64,000 nucleotides of DNA from Phycisphaerales bacterium (GCA_022447205.1 JAKVBQ010000001.1:62001-126000), one strand, 5' to 3'; positions 45,497 to 54,894 are shown, counted from the stretch's first letter. The notes: a model not told the origin generated them from the letters alone. Made by a program: numbers and translations.

Positions 45497-47446
45497 ATGC
45501 GTGACAGGTTCGTACAACTTGGTGCCCTGACCGGACTCATCGGCTCCGTCGCCGTTGCCGGCAGCCTTCTGCAGCCGATCATCGACAAGGCCGATGATGC
45601 CAAGCTTCGCTATACCAACGTCTCCGTGGAGGGCGCGCCTCCGATCGTCGCCCTCGGTACCGCGATCGGCGCGCTTCGAGGCCTGATCGTCGACTACCTC
45701 TGGATCAAGGTCAACATGATGAAGGAGAAGGGGCTCTTCTACGAGGTGATGTCGGATGCCGACCTCATCACGAAGCTGCAGCCTCGCTTCGGGCAGGTTT
45801 GGTCGTTCCACGGTCACAACATGGCCTACAACATCTCGGTGATGACCGACACCCCCGAAGAGCGATGGAACTGGGTGAACTCCGGCATCAACCTGGTTCG
45901 CAACAGCGGACTCCGTCACAACCCGAACGACATGACCTTGCACAAGGAGCTCGCGTTCTGGTTCTCCCACAAGGTCGACGGTGTCTCCGATGATGCGCAC
46001 CTGCACTACAAGCGAGAACTCGCGAAGGAATGGCATCTCCTGCTCGGCGCCCCGCCTTTCGAGTACGAGGCGCGCAAGGCGTGGTTGAAGGAGATCGCCG
46101 ATGCTCCCGACACGCTCGCGGAGCTCGAGGCCGAGGATCCGCGGGTCACCGAGCTCGTCCAGGAGCTCACCGATTCCCTGGGGGGGTTCGAGAAGGCGAA
46201 TCACTTCGGCATCAACAGCAATTTCCTCATGAACTACGGCCGTTGGCTCGCCTCGAAGTCTTCGATGTATGCGCTCACCCTCGGGATGGTCGAGCGGTTC
46301 CAGATGTACGACCCGATCTACGGGACCTTCGATCGCATCATGGGCAACGTGGACAACGCCGAGCCCATCCGGAAGCTGGTCGCCTTCCTTCGCAAGCGCG
46401 TTCTTCTCGATGATTTCAACATGGACCCGCAGTTCATGTACGAGCTGACCGAGGAGACCGGCCCGATAGACTGGCGCCACCCCCAGGCCCATGCCCTGTA
46501 CTGGGCGGCACGGGGCCGTGAGTTCGCGGAAGACCGCTCGAACAACGAGGACGGCATCTACTCGATCATCAACAACGACCGCATCTTCATCCAGGCGATG
46601 CAGTTCCTCGCACGAAGCGGGATGATGAGCGTTGATCCATTCAGCAACGACAACCCCGGACGCTTGTCCGATGACCGCTGGATCAAGGTTCTCGACGACT
46701 ACTTCATGGAGCTCTACGACAAGCACTATGAGACGCGTGGAGCGGGCAGCGACACCTTCACGACGTTCCATGAGAACTTCATGACCTGGGCCGTCGGCAT
46801 GCTCTACAGGTCCGGGGAGATCCAGCAGGCTCAGGATCTGCTCGAACGGCTCGACGCACTCTATGGATCCGGTGGTGTCATCCCCAACCTCACCTACGAT
46901 CGCCCTCTCGATCTCTTCGTGCAGGAGTCGACCTACGGGAACTACCTTGACCGGCCGTGGCTCGCCTATGGGGATGTTCAGGCAGCCTTGCGTCGTGGCT
47001 ATCGAGAGGGCATCCTCCTCAATCGCCCCAAGCTCCTGGAGAACGCATTGACGTTCGCGAAGGACCTCACGCGCTACTTCAAGGAGAGCGAGGACCACGA
47101 CTACGTGAACAAGTTCGGCGAGGCTCGGATGACGGATCTCGTCTCGAACATCAGCAAGAGTGTCCAGGATGTCTTCGTGTCGGTCCTTTCCGACCCGACC
47201 CTTTCGCTCGTCGATCGGCTCACGATCTTCAATCGGGCTCCCGTCGAGCAGAGACGTCTGGTCTACGACATCGCGAAGCCGATCCTCGAGACGGAGTTCA
47301 CCAATTCCCCGCTGTCCGAGACCCTTGAGTTCCCCTCGATCTATCCCGAACCTCCGGGAATGGAGGAGTTCCGGGTCCTTCAGGCGGAACGGGATCTCCA
47401 GCTGCGCAAGGATCGCGAGGATCGCGCCGAGGGCGAACGCCAGTAG
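45497..47446 (+). CDS. Membrane-anchored protein of unknown function
   Basis: 649 aa. One N-terminal hydrophobic anchor (LTGLIGSVAVAGSLLQPII) precedes a large, mostly helical soluble part rich in Trp and acidic residues. It includes ALRGLIVDYLWIKVNMMKE, WSFHGHNMAYNISVMTD and DYFMELYDKHYETRG, with a repetitive feel like TPR-type proteins but no clear repeat. I do not recognise the family. It lies 44 nt after the ABC-2 permease on the same strand, so it may work with the exporter. Its tail is highly charged (RKDREDRAEGERQ). Confidence 0.8.
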   Translation: MRDRFVQLGALTGLIGSVAVAGSLLQPIIDKADDAKLRYTNVSVEGAPPIVALGTAIGALRGLIVDYLWIKVNMMKEKGLFYEVMSDADLITKLQPRFGQVWSFHGHNMAYNISVMTDTPEERWNWVNSGINLVRNSGLRHNPNDMTLHKELAFWFSHKVDGVSDDAHLHYKRELAKEWHLLLGAPPFEYEARKAWLKEIADAPDTLAELEAEDPRVTELVQELTDSLGGFEKANHFGINSNFLMNYGRWLASKSSMYALTLGMVERFQMYDPIYGTFDRIMGNVDNAEPIRKLVAFLRKRVLLDDFNMDPQFMYELTEETGPIDWRHPQAHALYWAARGREFAEDRSNNEDGIYSIINNDRIFIQAMQFLARSGMMSVDPFSNDNPGRLSDDRWIKVLDDYFMELYDKHYETRGAGSDTFTTFHENFMTWAVGMLYRSGEIQQAQDLLERLDALYGSGGVIPNLTYDRPLDLFVQESTYGNYLDRPWLAYGDVQAALRRGYREGILLNRPKLLENALTFAKDLTRYFKESEDHDYVNKFGEARMTDLVSNISKSVQDVFVSVLSDPTLSLVDRLTIFNRAPVEQRRLVYDIAKPILETEFTNSPLSETLEFPSIYPEPPGMEEFRVLQAERDLQLRKDREDRAEGERQ

Positions 47447-47494
47447 CCCTCGACCTCGATTCAGTCCGCCTCGGATCAAGATCGGAAAGCGACC

Positions 47495-48154
47495 GTGACC
47501 ACCCGTCCCCCAGCCATTCTCTGCATCGGTCGGAACTACGCGGCCCACGCCTCCGAACTCGGGAACCAGACCGAGGACCATCCGATCGTCTTCTACAAGA
47601 ATCCGGCGTCCCTCATCGGAGGGGGCGAGGCGATCGTGATCCCCGAGATCTGCGAACACAATGGCCCCCAGGTCGACTTCGAAGGTGAACTGGCGGTGAT
47701 CCTCGGAGAGGATGCCCGTGACGTGCCACACGAGCAGGCGCTCGGCCACGTGGCAGGGTATGCCGTCGCGAACGACGTCAGTGCGCGCTGGTGGCAGACC
47801 AGCGGCTCAGGTGGACAGTACTGTCGCGGCAAGAGCTTCGACACCTTCTGTCCCATGTCGCCCATGGTGCCGGCAAGCGAGGTTCCCGATCCGCAGGCCC
47901 TTCACCTCACGACGAAGGTGAGTGGCGAGTTGATGCAGGACTCATCGACGGCCGACATGATCTTCCCGGTCGCGACCCTGGTGTCCGAGCTCTCACGGGG
48001 CATGACGCTCCTTGCCGGTACCGTCATCCTGACCGGTACGCCGGCCGGGGTCGGGGCGGCCCGGGATCCCAGGCGTTTTCTCCGTGATGGAGACGTGGTG
48101 GAGATCACGATCGAATCCGTCGGTACCCTGAGCAACCCGGTGGTTGCAGGCTGA
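47495..48154 (+). CDS. Fumarylacetoacetate hydrolase family protein
   Basis: 219 aa, GTG start at 47495 with a weak GGAAAG ahead. FAH-fold enzymes cleave or isomerise C-C bonds of oxo-acids. The metal and catalytic residues are in CIGRNYAAHASELGN, DFEGELAVILGED, CRGKSFDTFCPM and LAGTVILTGTPAGVGAARD. This is the small single-domain type, like acylpyruvate hydrolases and HpaG isomerases. Reaction not determined. It ends the plus-strand run and is followed by a strong hairpin. Confidence 0.9.
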   Translation: MTTRPPAILCIGRNYAAHASELGNQTEDHPIVFYKNPASLIGGGEAIVIPEICEHNGPQVDFEGELAVILGEDARDVPHEQALGHVAGYAVANDVSARWWQTSGSGGQYCRGKSFDTFCPMSPMVPASEVPDPQALHLTTKVSGELMQDSSTADMIFPVATLVSELSRGMTLLAGTVILTGTPAGVGAARDPRRFLRDGDVVEITIESVGTLSNPVVAG

Positions 48155-48183
48155 GCCACGGCAGGGCAGCGAACATGAAATGG

Positions 48184-48211
48184 ACAGGGCCCGTCCGGAG
48201 ACGGGCCCTGT
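48184..48211. terminator. Perfect 12-bp hairpin between convergent genes
   Basis: ACAGGGCCCGTC (48184-48195) pairs exactly with GACGGGCCCTGT (48200-48211), loop CGGA. It sits between the FAH gene end (48154) and the end of the dehydrogenase-fusion gene (48243). No U-tract is present, so it is a bidirectional or Rho-assisted terminator rather than a classic one. Confidence 0.8.
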
Positions 48212-48242
48212 GGCTTGTCAGGCAATCGGATTCGATGGAGCC

Positions 48243-51200
48243 TCAGGGGCAGTTGCCCCATCCGCCGAGGACGGTCGCCAGGTCGGTCCCGTCAACGAGC
48301 CCGTCGCCGTTGATGTCATGGACCGCATTCGAGGTGCCCCAGAAGCCGAGGACACCGGCGAGATCGGAGCCGTCGATGACACCGTCACCATTGGTGTCAC
48401 CGGGACACGGGGTCTCCTCGCAGTCGTCGGGGACTCCATTCCAGTCGAGGTCGACCTGGGTCCCGGCATCGAGCTCGCAGCCGTCGGATGTCCCGTCGTC
48501 ATCACAGTCGGGAAGCTTCACACACTCATCCGGGAATCCATCCGGTCGGCCGTAGGAACCCGCATCGCCCAGGAACGCCTCGAGGTTGGCGAGGTCGACC
48601 TGGGTGAATTCATTGAAGGCACCGCCCGGGTGGTCGGTGGGGGAATACAGCTTGGCCGCGAGTTCGATCCGGGTCTTGTTCCGGAGGCTCGGTCCCGGCA
48701 GTCCGGAGCCGCCGCTCCCGGTGGAGCCATGGCAACCGGCGCAGAAGGAGTTCAGCATGGAATCGCCCACGCTCCGGTCCCCGACCGGTCCGCCGTCGCA
48801 GTCCTCGCTGACCCCGGAGGCGATGTCGCATTCATCGGGGACATCGTTGTTGTTGCAGTCGGTGCTGGTTCCGTTTGCGATGTCGAGGCCGTCGTCAAGA
48901 CCGTTCTTGTTGCAGTCGGTTCCACGCGGAGAGTAGGAGAGTGCGAGGGTGCCGATGCCGGTCGCGGCCTGGTAGCCGCCGAGTCTGATCCAGTACGTCT
49001 CGCCTGCGATCACCGAGAAGTTGGCGATGCGTGAGTAGTAGCTCTGGCATCCGGACTGTCCCGAGGCATCTCCATTGCAGGCGACGTAGTCCCAGTTGCC
49101 ACATGAGTCACCCATGTAGAGCGCCATCGACGTGTCATAGGAATTCGAGTCGCAGGTGGACAATGTGATGGATCCATCGAAGCCAGGTGAGAACTTGAAC
49201 CAGACGTCGGGGCTGTTGTCCCAGGCCAGGTAGGTCCCGCTGCACAGGCTGTCCGAGACGTTGGGGTACTCGGCACCCGCGCCCCTGGTGTCGAAGTAGT
49301 TGTCTCCAACCACCGCTTCATAGGCGTTCTCGCAGAGGTCCGCTCCGCTTTCCAGCGTGCACTGGTAGCAGCCGTCACCGGACTCGTCGTTGCCGTCGTC
49401 GCAGTCCTCGCCGGATTCCACGATGCCGTTGCCGCAGACGGGTCCGTCGTACTCCGCCTCGATCCGGTAGATCGAACCACTGCTCGAGAGCACGTACAGC
49501 TCCCCGTCGGCATCCTCGCCGAAGGAGAGCACCGCGCCCATCCCCGAGTCCCACTGGAGATCATCGGACCTGTCGACGACTTCCGTCACGCTGGTTCCGT
49601 CGTACTTGAGGGACTTGATCCATCCTGCACAGTAGTCGGCGAAGAAGTAGCTGCCTTCCAGGCCCGAGATCGCGCAACCACGGTAGACGTAGCCTCCGAT
49701 GACCGAGCAGGTGCTTGAGGTGAGCGGGTAGGTGTAGATCGGAAAATCGTAGTTGGAAGCCCCTCCGCAACCGGAGGTGTTGTATGTGGAGTCGCCTTCG
49801 TAGCAGCGCCAACCATAGTTCTCCCCGCCGTTCGAGGAGGCCGGCTGGAAGTCGATCTCCTCGAACGCGTTCTGACCGACGTCACCGATCCAGAGGTCGC
49901 CGGTCAGTCGATCGAAGTTGATTCGCCACGGATTGCGCAGTCCGATCGCCCAGATCTCGTCCCGGGTCGAGGAGTCACCGACGAACGGATTGTCATCGGG
50001 GATGAAATCGGGGCCGTTGTCGGGATCGAGTCGGACGATCTTGCCCAGGAGCGACTGACGGTCCTGGGCTCGGTTGTTCGGGTCGCCGGCACTGCCGCCG
50101 TCCCCGAAGCTCGCGTAGAGCATGCCATCCGGTCCGAACGCCAGCCCGCCCCCGTTGTGGTTGCGGAAGTCCTGCGGGACACCCAGCATGATCACTTCCG
50201 TGTTCGGATTGGCGTAGCTCGGGCTCGAAGCGGTGTATCGGGCGATGACCGAATCATCCGAATTGTCGGTGTAGGACACGTAGAAGTAGCTGTTGCTCGT
50301 GCCGTAGCCGGGGTCGAACACCATCGAGAAGAGGCCTTGTTCTCCGCTGTTCGTGACCTTCGAGCTGATGTCGAGGAACGTCGAGTGATTGCCGGATCCG
50401 GCATCGATGACCTTGATGATGCCGTTGAGCTGGGTGGCGTAGAGGTTCGAGACGTCACCGGGAGGTGACGTGAGGTGTGCGGGCGTGACCAGTCCGGACG
50501 TGACCTCCACGAGCTGGAGTGGCGCATCGCCGTCGGATTCGCATTCATCGGGAACGGAGTTTCCGTTGCAGTCCGCGCTGGTCCCATCGCTGATGTCGTC
50601 GGCGTCCGCGATGCCGTTGCCGTTGCAGTCGATGTAGCCGTTGCCGCCGCCCGGGGTCGTCATGCTGACGGACTCGACATCCGGTCCGTTCCCCGGCTTG
50701 AACAGACCGATCAGGCCGGAACCGGAAGCGGGGGAGGCGGTGCAGGTGAAGCTGAAGTTGTAGAGCGTGCCCCAGCGGAGCGCGTTTGCGTTCGGGTTGG
50801 TCTGGTAGGTCTGGGTCGCCCACTGGATCGAGTCGCTGCTGACCGTCGCGGACCAGTCGGTGCCGTCGAACGGCTCGCCGCTGTGGTACTCGACGTCATG
50901 GAAGTCGATGTTGGTGACCGTCGCCCCTGGGGTGATCGGGACCACGAAGGTTCGGATCGCGCGCTCGCTGCAGTGGTTCTGGATCGCGTACTCGTAGTGC
51001 CAGGTGCCGTTGCCGTTGTTCGTGGTCTTGAGCCCCACGATGACCAGCCCGTCCTCCTGGAGGTAGTGGTCGGTGAGTTCGACCGAGGAGTCGTAGTACT
51101 GCCAGGCGCGGATCGCCGGATCCTCGCGTTGGGTCTGTCCGGAGAGGGACATGCTCCAGTTGCTGCCGCCTCCGCTGATGTTGACGGGGCGCCATGAGGC

Positions 51201-51824
51201 GTTGTTGTAGAGGTTGCCTGCCGCGGCGTCATCGGCCGCGATGTAGTGGCCCTCGATCACGAACTGACCGCCTTCGGCGAGCTCGGAATGCCTGGCCTGG
51301 AGCCGCTTGTAGATCGAGTTGCCGGTGTCGTTCAGGTCCGTCGCCGGGAATGGGAACTCACCCGTGTACGGATTGACCTCGAACTTGGGTCCAAGGCCCG
51401 ACTGCGAGCCGTTGAGACCCGCGCTGTAGGGGTCGCTGCAGCCGACTCCGAGCTCGCTGCTGCTGGCGCCATTGCAGGAGGGGCAGCAGAGGTCGTACTG
51501 GAGCGCGAAGAAGCCGTGCTTCAGCCAGCTCTGGCCGAGCTGTTCGATGCGTCCGTTCTTGATGCTGTAGAGCGCCTGCGCGATCGTCGGGTGCTGGTTG
51601 TTTCCCGAGATCCAGGAAAGGGTCTCGTCCCCGATGTTGCAGGAGTAGGTGCCGATCGAGAAGGCGGCGATGTCACCGACGCTTCCGTAGTCGTTCACGT
51701 CGTACAGATCCCCGACGATCACGTCGGGACCTGTCGAATTGGAACAGTCGGTGTCGCCCGGCGACAGCGCGAACAGTGCGGAAGCGACCGAATACGACAG
51801 CATCAGCGGGAGCATGTATTTCAT
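48243..51824 (-). CDS. Secreted sugar-dehydrogenase-like / cytochrome c / dockerin fusion
   Basis: 1193 aa from the ATG at 51824 (signal peptide MKYMLPLMLSYSVASALFAL). The N-terminal 400 or so residues are an unrecognised Cys-containing domain. Two short Asn/Asp/Gly/Cys calcium-type repeats (DCNGNGIADADDISDG) precede a PQQ-type soluble glucose/sorbosone dehydrogenase domain (NHNGGGLAFGPDGMLYASFG, GLRNPWRINFD). Then follow a Cys-rich CGNGIVESGEDCDDGN repeat, more short calcium repeats, a cytochrome c site CAGCH at residues 1028-1032, and a C-terminal paired Ca-loop tail (DTNGDGVIDGSDL, DINGDGLVDGTDL). It probably oxidises sugars outside the cytoplasm with electrons passing to the haem. Confidence 0.82.
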   Translation of the reverse strand: MKYMLPLMLSYSVASALFALSPGDTDCSNSTGPDVIVGDLYDVNDYGSVGDIAAFSIGTYSCNIGDETLSWISGNNQHPTIAQALYSIKNGRIEQLGQSWLKHGFFALQYDLCCPSCNGASSSELGVGCSDPYSAGLNGSQSGLGPKFEVNPYTGEFPFPATDLNDTGNSIYKRLQARHSELAEGGQFVIEGHYIAADDAAAGNLYNNASWRPVNISGGGSNWSMSLSGQTQREDPAIRAWQYYDSSVELTDHYLQEDGLVIVGLKTTNNGNGTWHYEYAIQNHCSERAIRTFVVPITPGATVTNIDFHDVEYHSGEPFDGTDWSATVSSDSIQWATQTYQTNPNANALRWGTLYNFSFTCTASPASGSGLIGLFKPGNGPDVESVSMTTPGGGNGYIDCNGNGIADADDISDGTSADCNGNSVPDECESDGDAPLQLVEVTSGLVTPAHLTSPPGDVSNLYATQLNGIIKVIDAGSGNHSTFLDISSKVTNSGEQGLFSMVFDPGYGTSNSYFYVSYTDNSDDSVIARYTASSPSYANPNTEVIMLGVPQDFRNHNGGGLAFGPDGMLYASFGDGGSAGDPNNRAQDRQSLLGKIVRLDPDNGPDFIPDDNPFVGDSSTRDEIWAIGLRNPWRINFDRLTGDLWIGDVGQNAFEEIDFQPASSNGGENYGWRCYEGDSTYNTSGCGGASNYDFPIYTYPLTSSTCSVIGGYVYRGCAISGLEGSYFFADYCAGWIKSLKYDGTSVTEVVDRSDDLQWDSGMGAVLSFGEDADGELYVLSSSGSIYRIEAEYDGPVCGNGIVESGEDCDDGNDESGDGCYQCTLESGADLCENAYEAVVGDNYFDTRGAGAEYPNVSDSLCSGTYLAWDNSPDVWFKFSPGFDGSITLSTCDSNSYDTSMALYMGDSCGNWDYVACNGDASGQSGCQSYYSRIANFSVIAGETYWIRLGGYQAATGIGTLALSYSPRGTDCNKNGLDDGLDIANGTSTDCNNNDVPDECDIASGVSEDCDGGPVGDRSVGDSMLNSFCAGCHGSTGSGGSGLPGPSLRNKTRIELAAKLYSPTDHPGGAFNEFTQVDLANLEAFLGDAGSYGRPDGFPDECVKLPDCDDDGTSDGCELDAGTQVDLDWNGVPDDCEETPCPGDTNGDGVIDGSDLAGVLGFWGTSNAVHDINGDGLVDGTDLATVLGGWGNCP

Positions 51825-51833
51825 TGTCTTTGG

Positions 51834-51890
51834 TCCGGAATAGGTAGGAAGTGGGGTCCCCGTCAGCTTCAATCTACATCGCATTCCGGA
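51834..51890. repeat. 8-bp inverted repeat in a leader
   Basis: TCCGGAAT (51834-51841) and ATTCCGGA (51883-51890), 41 nt apart, directly upstream of the dehydrogenase-fusion gene start at 51824. The right arm is in the order TCCTCCGGA on the minus strand. It could form a leader stem or be two operator half-sites. Confidence 0.4.
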
Positions 51891-51962
51891 GGATAAAACA
51901 ACGGAATTGAAGATCAGGCCCTGTTTTTGGGCTTCAGGGAGCCCTTTCCGCCATCTGCGCCC

Positions 51963-52181
51963 TCAGGGCACCGGATCCTCGCCCGAGCCTCCAAGGGGAT
52001 GGCAGCGGCTGATCCGTCTCAGGGTGAGCCAGCTCCCGCGAATCGCACCGTGCCGTTCGAGGGCCTGCACCCCGTATTCGGAACAACTCGGGTTGAACCG
52101 GCAGCGGCCACCGACCCAGTGCGCGAACGTGCGCTGGTAGAGACGCACCAGCAGGACCAGGCACCTGGCCGGAAGTGTCAT
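51963..52181 (-). CDS. yidD: Membrane protein insertion efficiency factor YidD
   Basis: 72 aa from the ATG at 52181, which overlaps the rnpA stop (ATGA, 52178-52181). VRLYQRTFAHWVGGRCRFNP followed by SCSEYGVQALERHGAIRG is the YidD signature, with its Cys residues. It helps membrane protein insertion by YidC. yidC is not in the window. Confidence 0.93.
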   Translation of the reverse strand: MTLPARCLVLLVRLYQRTFAHWVGGRCRFNPSCSEYGVQALERHGAIRGSWLTLRRISRCHPLGGSGEDPVP

Positions 52182-52564
52182 GGCCTGCCGCTCTTCCGGG
52201 GCGTCCATGAATCAGCGAGTTTCTGCATCGCCGTCTCCAGATGGGTCTGGTACGCCTCCTGGGTGATCGGCTTGTGGGGGCGGACGACGATCACGTAGTC
52301 GAAGGGCCGGTCCAGGCGGACCTTCAGCTTCCGGAACGATTCCCGGAGTCTTCGCTTGACCCTGTTGCGCGTGACCGCTCCGCCGACCTTCCTGCTCACC
52401 GACAGACCCAGCCGTGGATGTGTCAGCGTGTTGGATGCAGCGTAGACCAGCAACGGACCGGACTCGCGACGATGCCTGATCTCGTAGACGTGCTGGAACT
52501 CCCGGTCATGGCGAAGTCGGTGCGCCTTCGAGAATCGTTCAGGTCTCGGGGGTGATCCGTTCAT
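52178..52564 (-). CDS. rnpA: Ribonuclease P protein component
   Basis: 128 aa. It is the protein cofactor of RNase P, which processes tRNA 5' ends. Family marks are RLRHDREFQHVYE, then LGLSVSRKVGGAVTRNRVKRRLRESFR, the RNR motif. It lies between the ClC gene (1-nt overlap, TGATG) and yidD (4-nt overlap). The usual upstream rpmH (L34) is missing; a ClC-type transporter gene takes that place. Confidence 0.94.
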   Translation of the reverse strand: MNGSPPRPERFSKAHRLRHDREFQHVYEIRHRRESGPLLVYAASNTLTHPRLGLSVSRKVGGAVTRNRVKRRLRESFRKLKVRLDRPFDYVIVVRPHKPITQEAYQTHLETAMQKLADSWTPRKSGRP

Positions 52565-54405
52565 CAGTCCTTGTCCAGTTCCCGCTGGTACTCACGCATC
52601 AACCGGGTTCTCGTGATCAGTCCCAGGACCTGCCTGGTGCTGGAGATCACGGCGAGACTCTGGACGTCGTTCGCGCTGAACTTGTCGAGGACGACGTCGA
52701 GCGTGTCGTCCTGCAGCACGGTCGGGAGGTCCTTTCTTTCCAGTTCACCCACCTGGAGCAGTGGTATGGCCTCGCGGTACACCAGCGCCTGGCTCAGGTC
52801 GCTTCCGGTGACCAGGCCCAGATAGCCGTCCTCCTCGTCGACGACGACGAAGTCCTTCACCGAGAACCGTTCCGAGAGTTCGATCAGTCTCTGGCCGCTT
52901 TCATTCTCCCGGACGATCACCGGAGGCATCATCGGAACGTCGCGGACGGACATCCTTCTCAGGAGCGTGAGGTCGCTCATCCGTCCGATGCGAACGCCCA
53001 TCGACTTGAGGTCCGCCGCGTAGATGGAGTCGCGTATCAGGATCCTGGCGACGATCGTCGCGATCACCGCGGTGAGCATCAGCGGCAGGATCAACGAGTA
53101 GTTCCGCGTGACCTCGTAGACCAGGACGATCCCGGTCAACGGGGCATGGGTGGTCGCCGCGACGACCGCGGCCATCCCGACCAGTGCGAACTGTGCGGGA
53201 TTCGTGTCGGTGATCAGGCCCATCGATTCCAGGGTGACGCCCATGAAGCTGCCGGTCACCGCTCCGACCACGAGGGAGGGCGCGAAGAGTCCACCGGCCC
53301 CGCCCGATCCGAGGGTCAGGGTGGTGGCCAGGATCTTGAGCAGGATCATCGCGAACAGCATCAGCAGCAGGACGGCGGGGAGGACCGTTTCCGGAGCGTT
53401 TCGGGTGATGTCGTAGAACTCGGGTTTCAACAGGTCCTTGATGAGCATGTACCCGTTGCCGTAGAAGTTCGGGAGTGCCTGGTCGAGTGCGGGGACCCGT
53501 GCGAAGGGGTCGATCAGGTACCAGCCGACACCGAGGATCACCAGGATCGAGGCGCCCATGACGGGCTTCAGCGGTTTCGGCGCCCGGAGCTTCTGGAAGA
53601 AGCGTTCGAACTGCCTGAGTGCGAGGCCGAAGAGGACCGCGACGATCCCGCAGACGAACCCGAGCACGATGAACTCCGGGGTCTGCAGCACCGTGAACGT
53701 CTCGTTGTGCGGGCCCAGGATGTCGGGCCCCACACCGAACAGGGGCTGGTCGCTGCCGAGGATCATCTGGGTGGTGGCGGCTGAGATCACCGCTGCCACG
53801 ACGATGGGTGTGAAGGTCCGGAGCGAGAAGTCCCGCAGGATCACTTCGAGCACGAAGAAGATCCCGGCCATCGGGGCGTTGAAGACCGAGGCGAGGCCTG
53901 CCGCCGCACCACACCCGAGGAGGGTGGCGGTGTTCTGCGGATCCGTCCTCAGGAGTCTTCCGACCGCTGATCCGATCGTGGCTCCGATCGTCACGATCGG
54001 GCCTTCCGGTCCGCCCGAGCCACCAGATGCGATCGTCGCCGTCGAACCGAGCCACTGCCTGATGCCCAGCCGGATCGGCAGGCGGGACTGCTCCCTGCTC
54101 ACCGAATACATGCAGATCGAGACCCCATGCCCTCGCAGCCTTATCGGAAGCAGCCAGAAGAGGAGCCCGGTGAACAGGGCGCCGCCGATGGGGAGCCCGA
54201 GGACCAGCCAGATGAGCCAGTTCGCATCCGAGGCGGTCACCTGATCGAGCAGTTGTTCGCTGTGGTTGATCGGCCACATGAACCCCACGACGGCGAATCC
54301 CATGATCAGGCCGATCAGGGTGGCCAGGACGATCAGGGACCAGTCCCGGTCCAGTCCCAGACGGGTACCCAGCTTTCTGAGTTGTGAGAGGTGATCTGAG
54401 GCCAT
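52564..54405 (-). CDS. ClC-type chloride channel/antiporter with CBS domains
   Basis: 613 aa from the ATG at 54405 (MASDHLSQLRKLG); the frame extends upstream into noise. About ten to twelve membrane helices carry the ClC motifs: GHGVSICMYSVS in the place of GSGIP, then GGSGGPEGPIV (E is the gating glutamate, so H+/Cl- antiport is likely) and GGLFAPSLVVGAVTG. Two CBS domains fill the C-terminal 130 residues (about 480-613). The first motif lacks the usual Pro. It is followed by rnpA with 1-nt overlap. Confidence 0.88.
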   Translation of the reverse strand: MASDHLSQLRKLGTRLGLDRDWSLIVLATLIGLIMGFAVVGFMWPINHSEQLLDQVTASDANWLIWLVLGLPIGGALFTGLLFWLLPIRLRGHGVSICMYSVSREQSRLPIRLGIRQWLGSTATIASGGSGGPEGPIVTIGATIGSAVGRLLRTDPQNTATLLGCGAAAGLASVFNAPMAGIFFVLEVILRDFSLRTFTPIVVAAVISAATTQMILGSDQPLFGVGPDILGPHNETFTVLQTPEFIVLGFVCGIVAVLFGLALRQFERFFQKLRAPKPLKPVMGASILVILGVGWYLIDPFARVPALDQALPNFYGNGYMLIKDLLKPEFYDITRNAPETVLPAVLLLMLFAMILLKILATTLTLGSGGAGGLFAPSLVVGAVTGSFMGVTLESMGLITDTNPAQFALVGMAAVVAATTHAPLTGIVLVYEVTRNYSLILPLMLTAVIATIVARILIRDSIYAADLKSMGVRIGRMSDLTLLRRMSVRDVPMMPPVIVRENESGQRLIELSERFSVKDFVVVDEEDGYLGLVTGSDLSQALVYREAIPLLQVGELERKDLPTVLQDDTLDVVLDKFSANDVQSLAVISSTRQVLGLITRTRLMREYQRELDKD

Positions 54406-54550
54406 TGCTTGCTGGAAAGGGGGTCCGGGCGACTGGTCGTGGAGCTTCAAGTCCGCTACATTACTCGGCTCAGCTGGCCATGGGCGTGAAGTCGTTCCCG
54501 AACCTTCCGTCGGGCAGCATCCGTGGCCATCCGAGCTCCAGGAGACCAGC

Positions 54551-54790
54551 ATGATCGATGCCCTGAATAGCGATGAGATCGTCAACAAGTTCGGCGGACG
54601 CTTCAAGCTCACCGCGCTCATCCAGCGCCGTCTGGCGGAGTTGATCGATGGTGCCCGTCCCCTGATCGATCGAGAGGGCCGCAGTGACCTCGAGGTCGTC
54701 ATCGAGGAGATCGTCCAGAACAAGATCTCCATCGATTGGGACGCCAGCGGTCTGGAACAGCCCAAGCTCGCCAAGCCGAGCAAGCGCTGA
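54551..54790 (+). CDS. rpoZ: RNA polymerase omega subunit
   Basis: 79 aa. The sequence has the omega layout: an N-terminal helix MIDALNSDEIVNKFGGRFKL, the RRLAELIDGARPLID stretch that embraces the beta-prime subunit, and a short C-terminal tail. It aids assembly of beta-prime. GGAG sits ahead of the ATG at 54551. It lies alone on this strand, divergent from the ClC gene. Confidence 0.85.
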   Translation: MIDALNSDEIVNKFGGRFKLTALIQRRLAELIDGARPLIDREGRSDLEVVIEEIVQNKISIDWDASGLEQPKLAKPSKR

Positions 54791-54822
54791 CACTCGGACT
54801 CTTCTCGGACGACTCCACCGGA

Positions 54823-54871
54823 CCCCGCATTGACGGGGCGTTTGTCGTGCCTCAGAAGCCCCAAACGGGGC
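54823..54871 (+). terminator. Weak tandem hairpins after rpoZ
   Basis: CCCCG (54823-54827) with CGGGG (54834-54838), followed by CGTTTGTCGT, and GCCCC (54858-54862) with GGGGC (54867-54871), 4-nt loop. Each is short, with only short U-rich stretches. Likely rpoZ terminator, low certainty. Confidence 0.4.
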
Positions 54872-54894
54872 CTCGAGGGGCTTGTTCGCTGATT

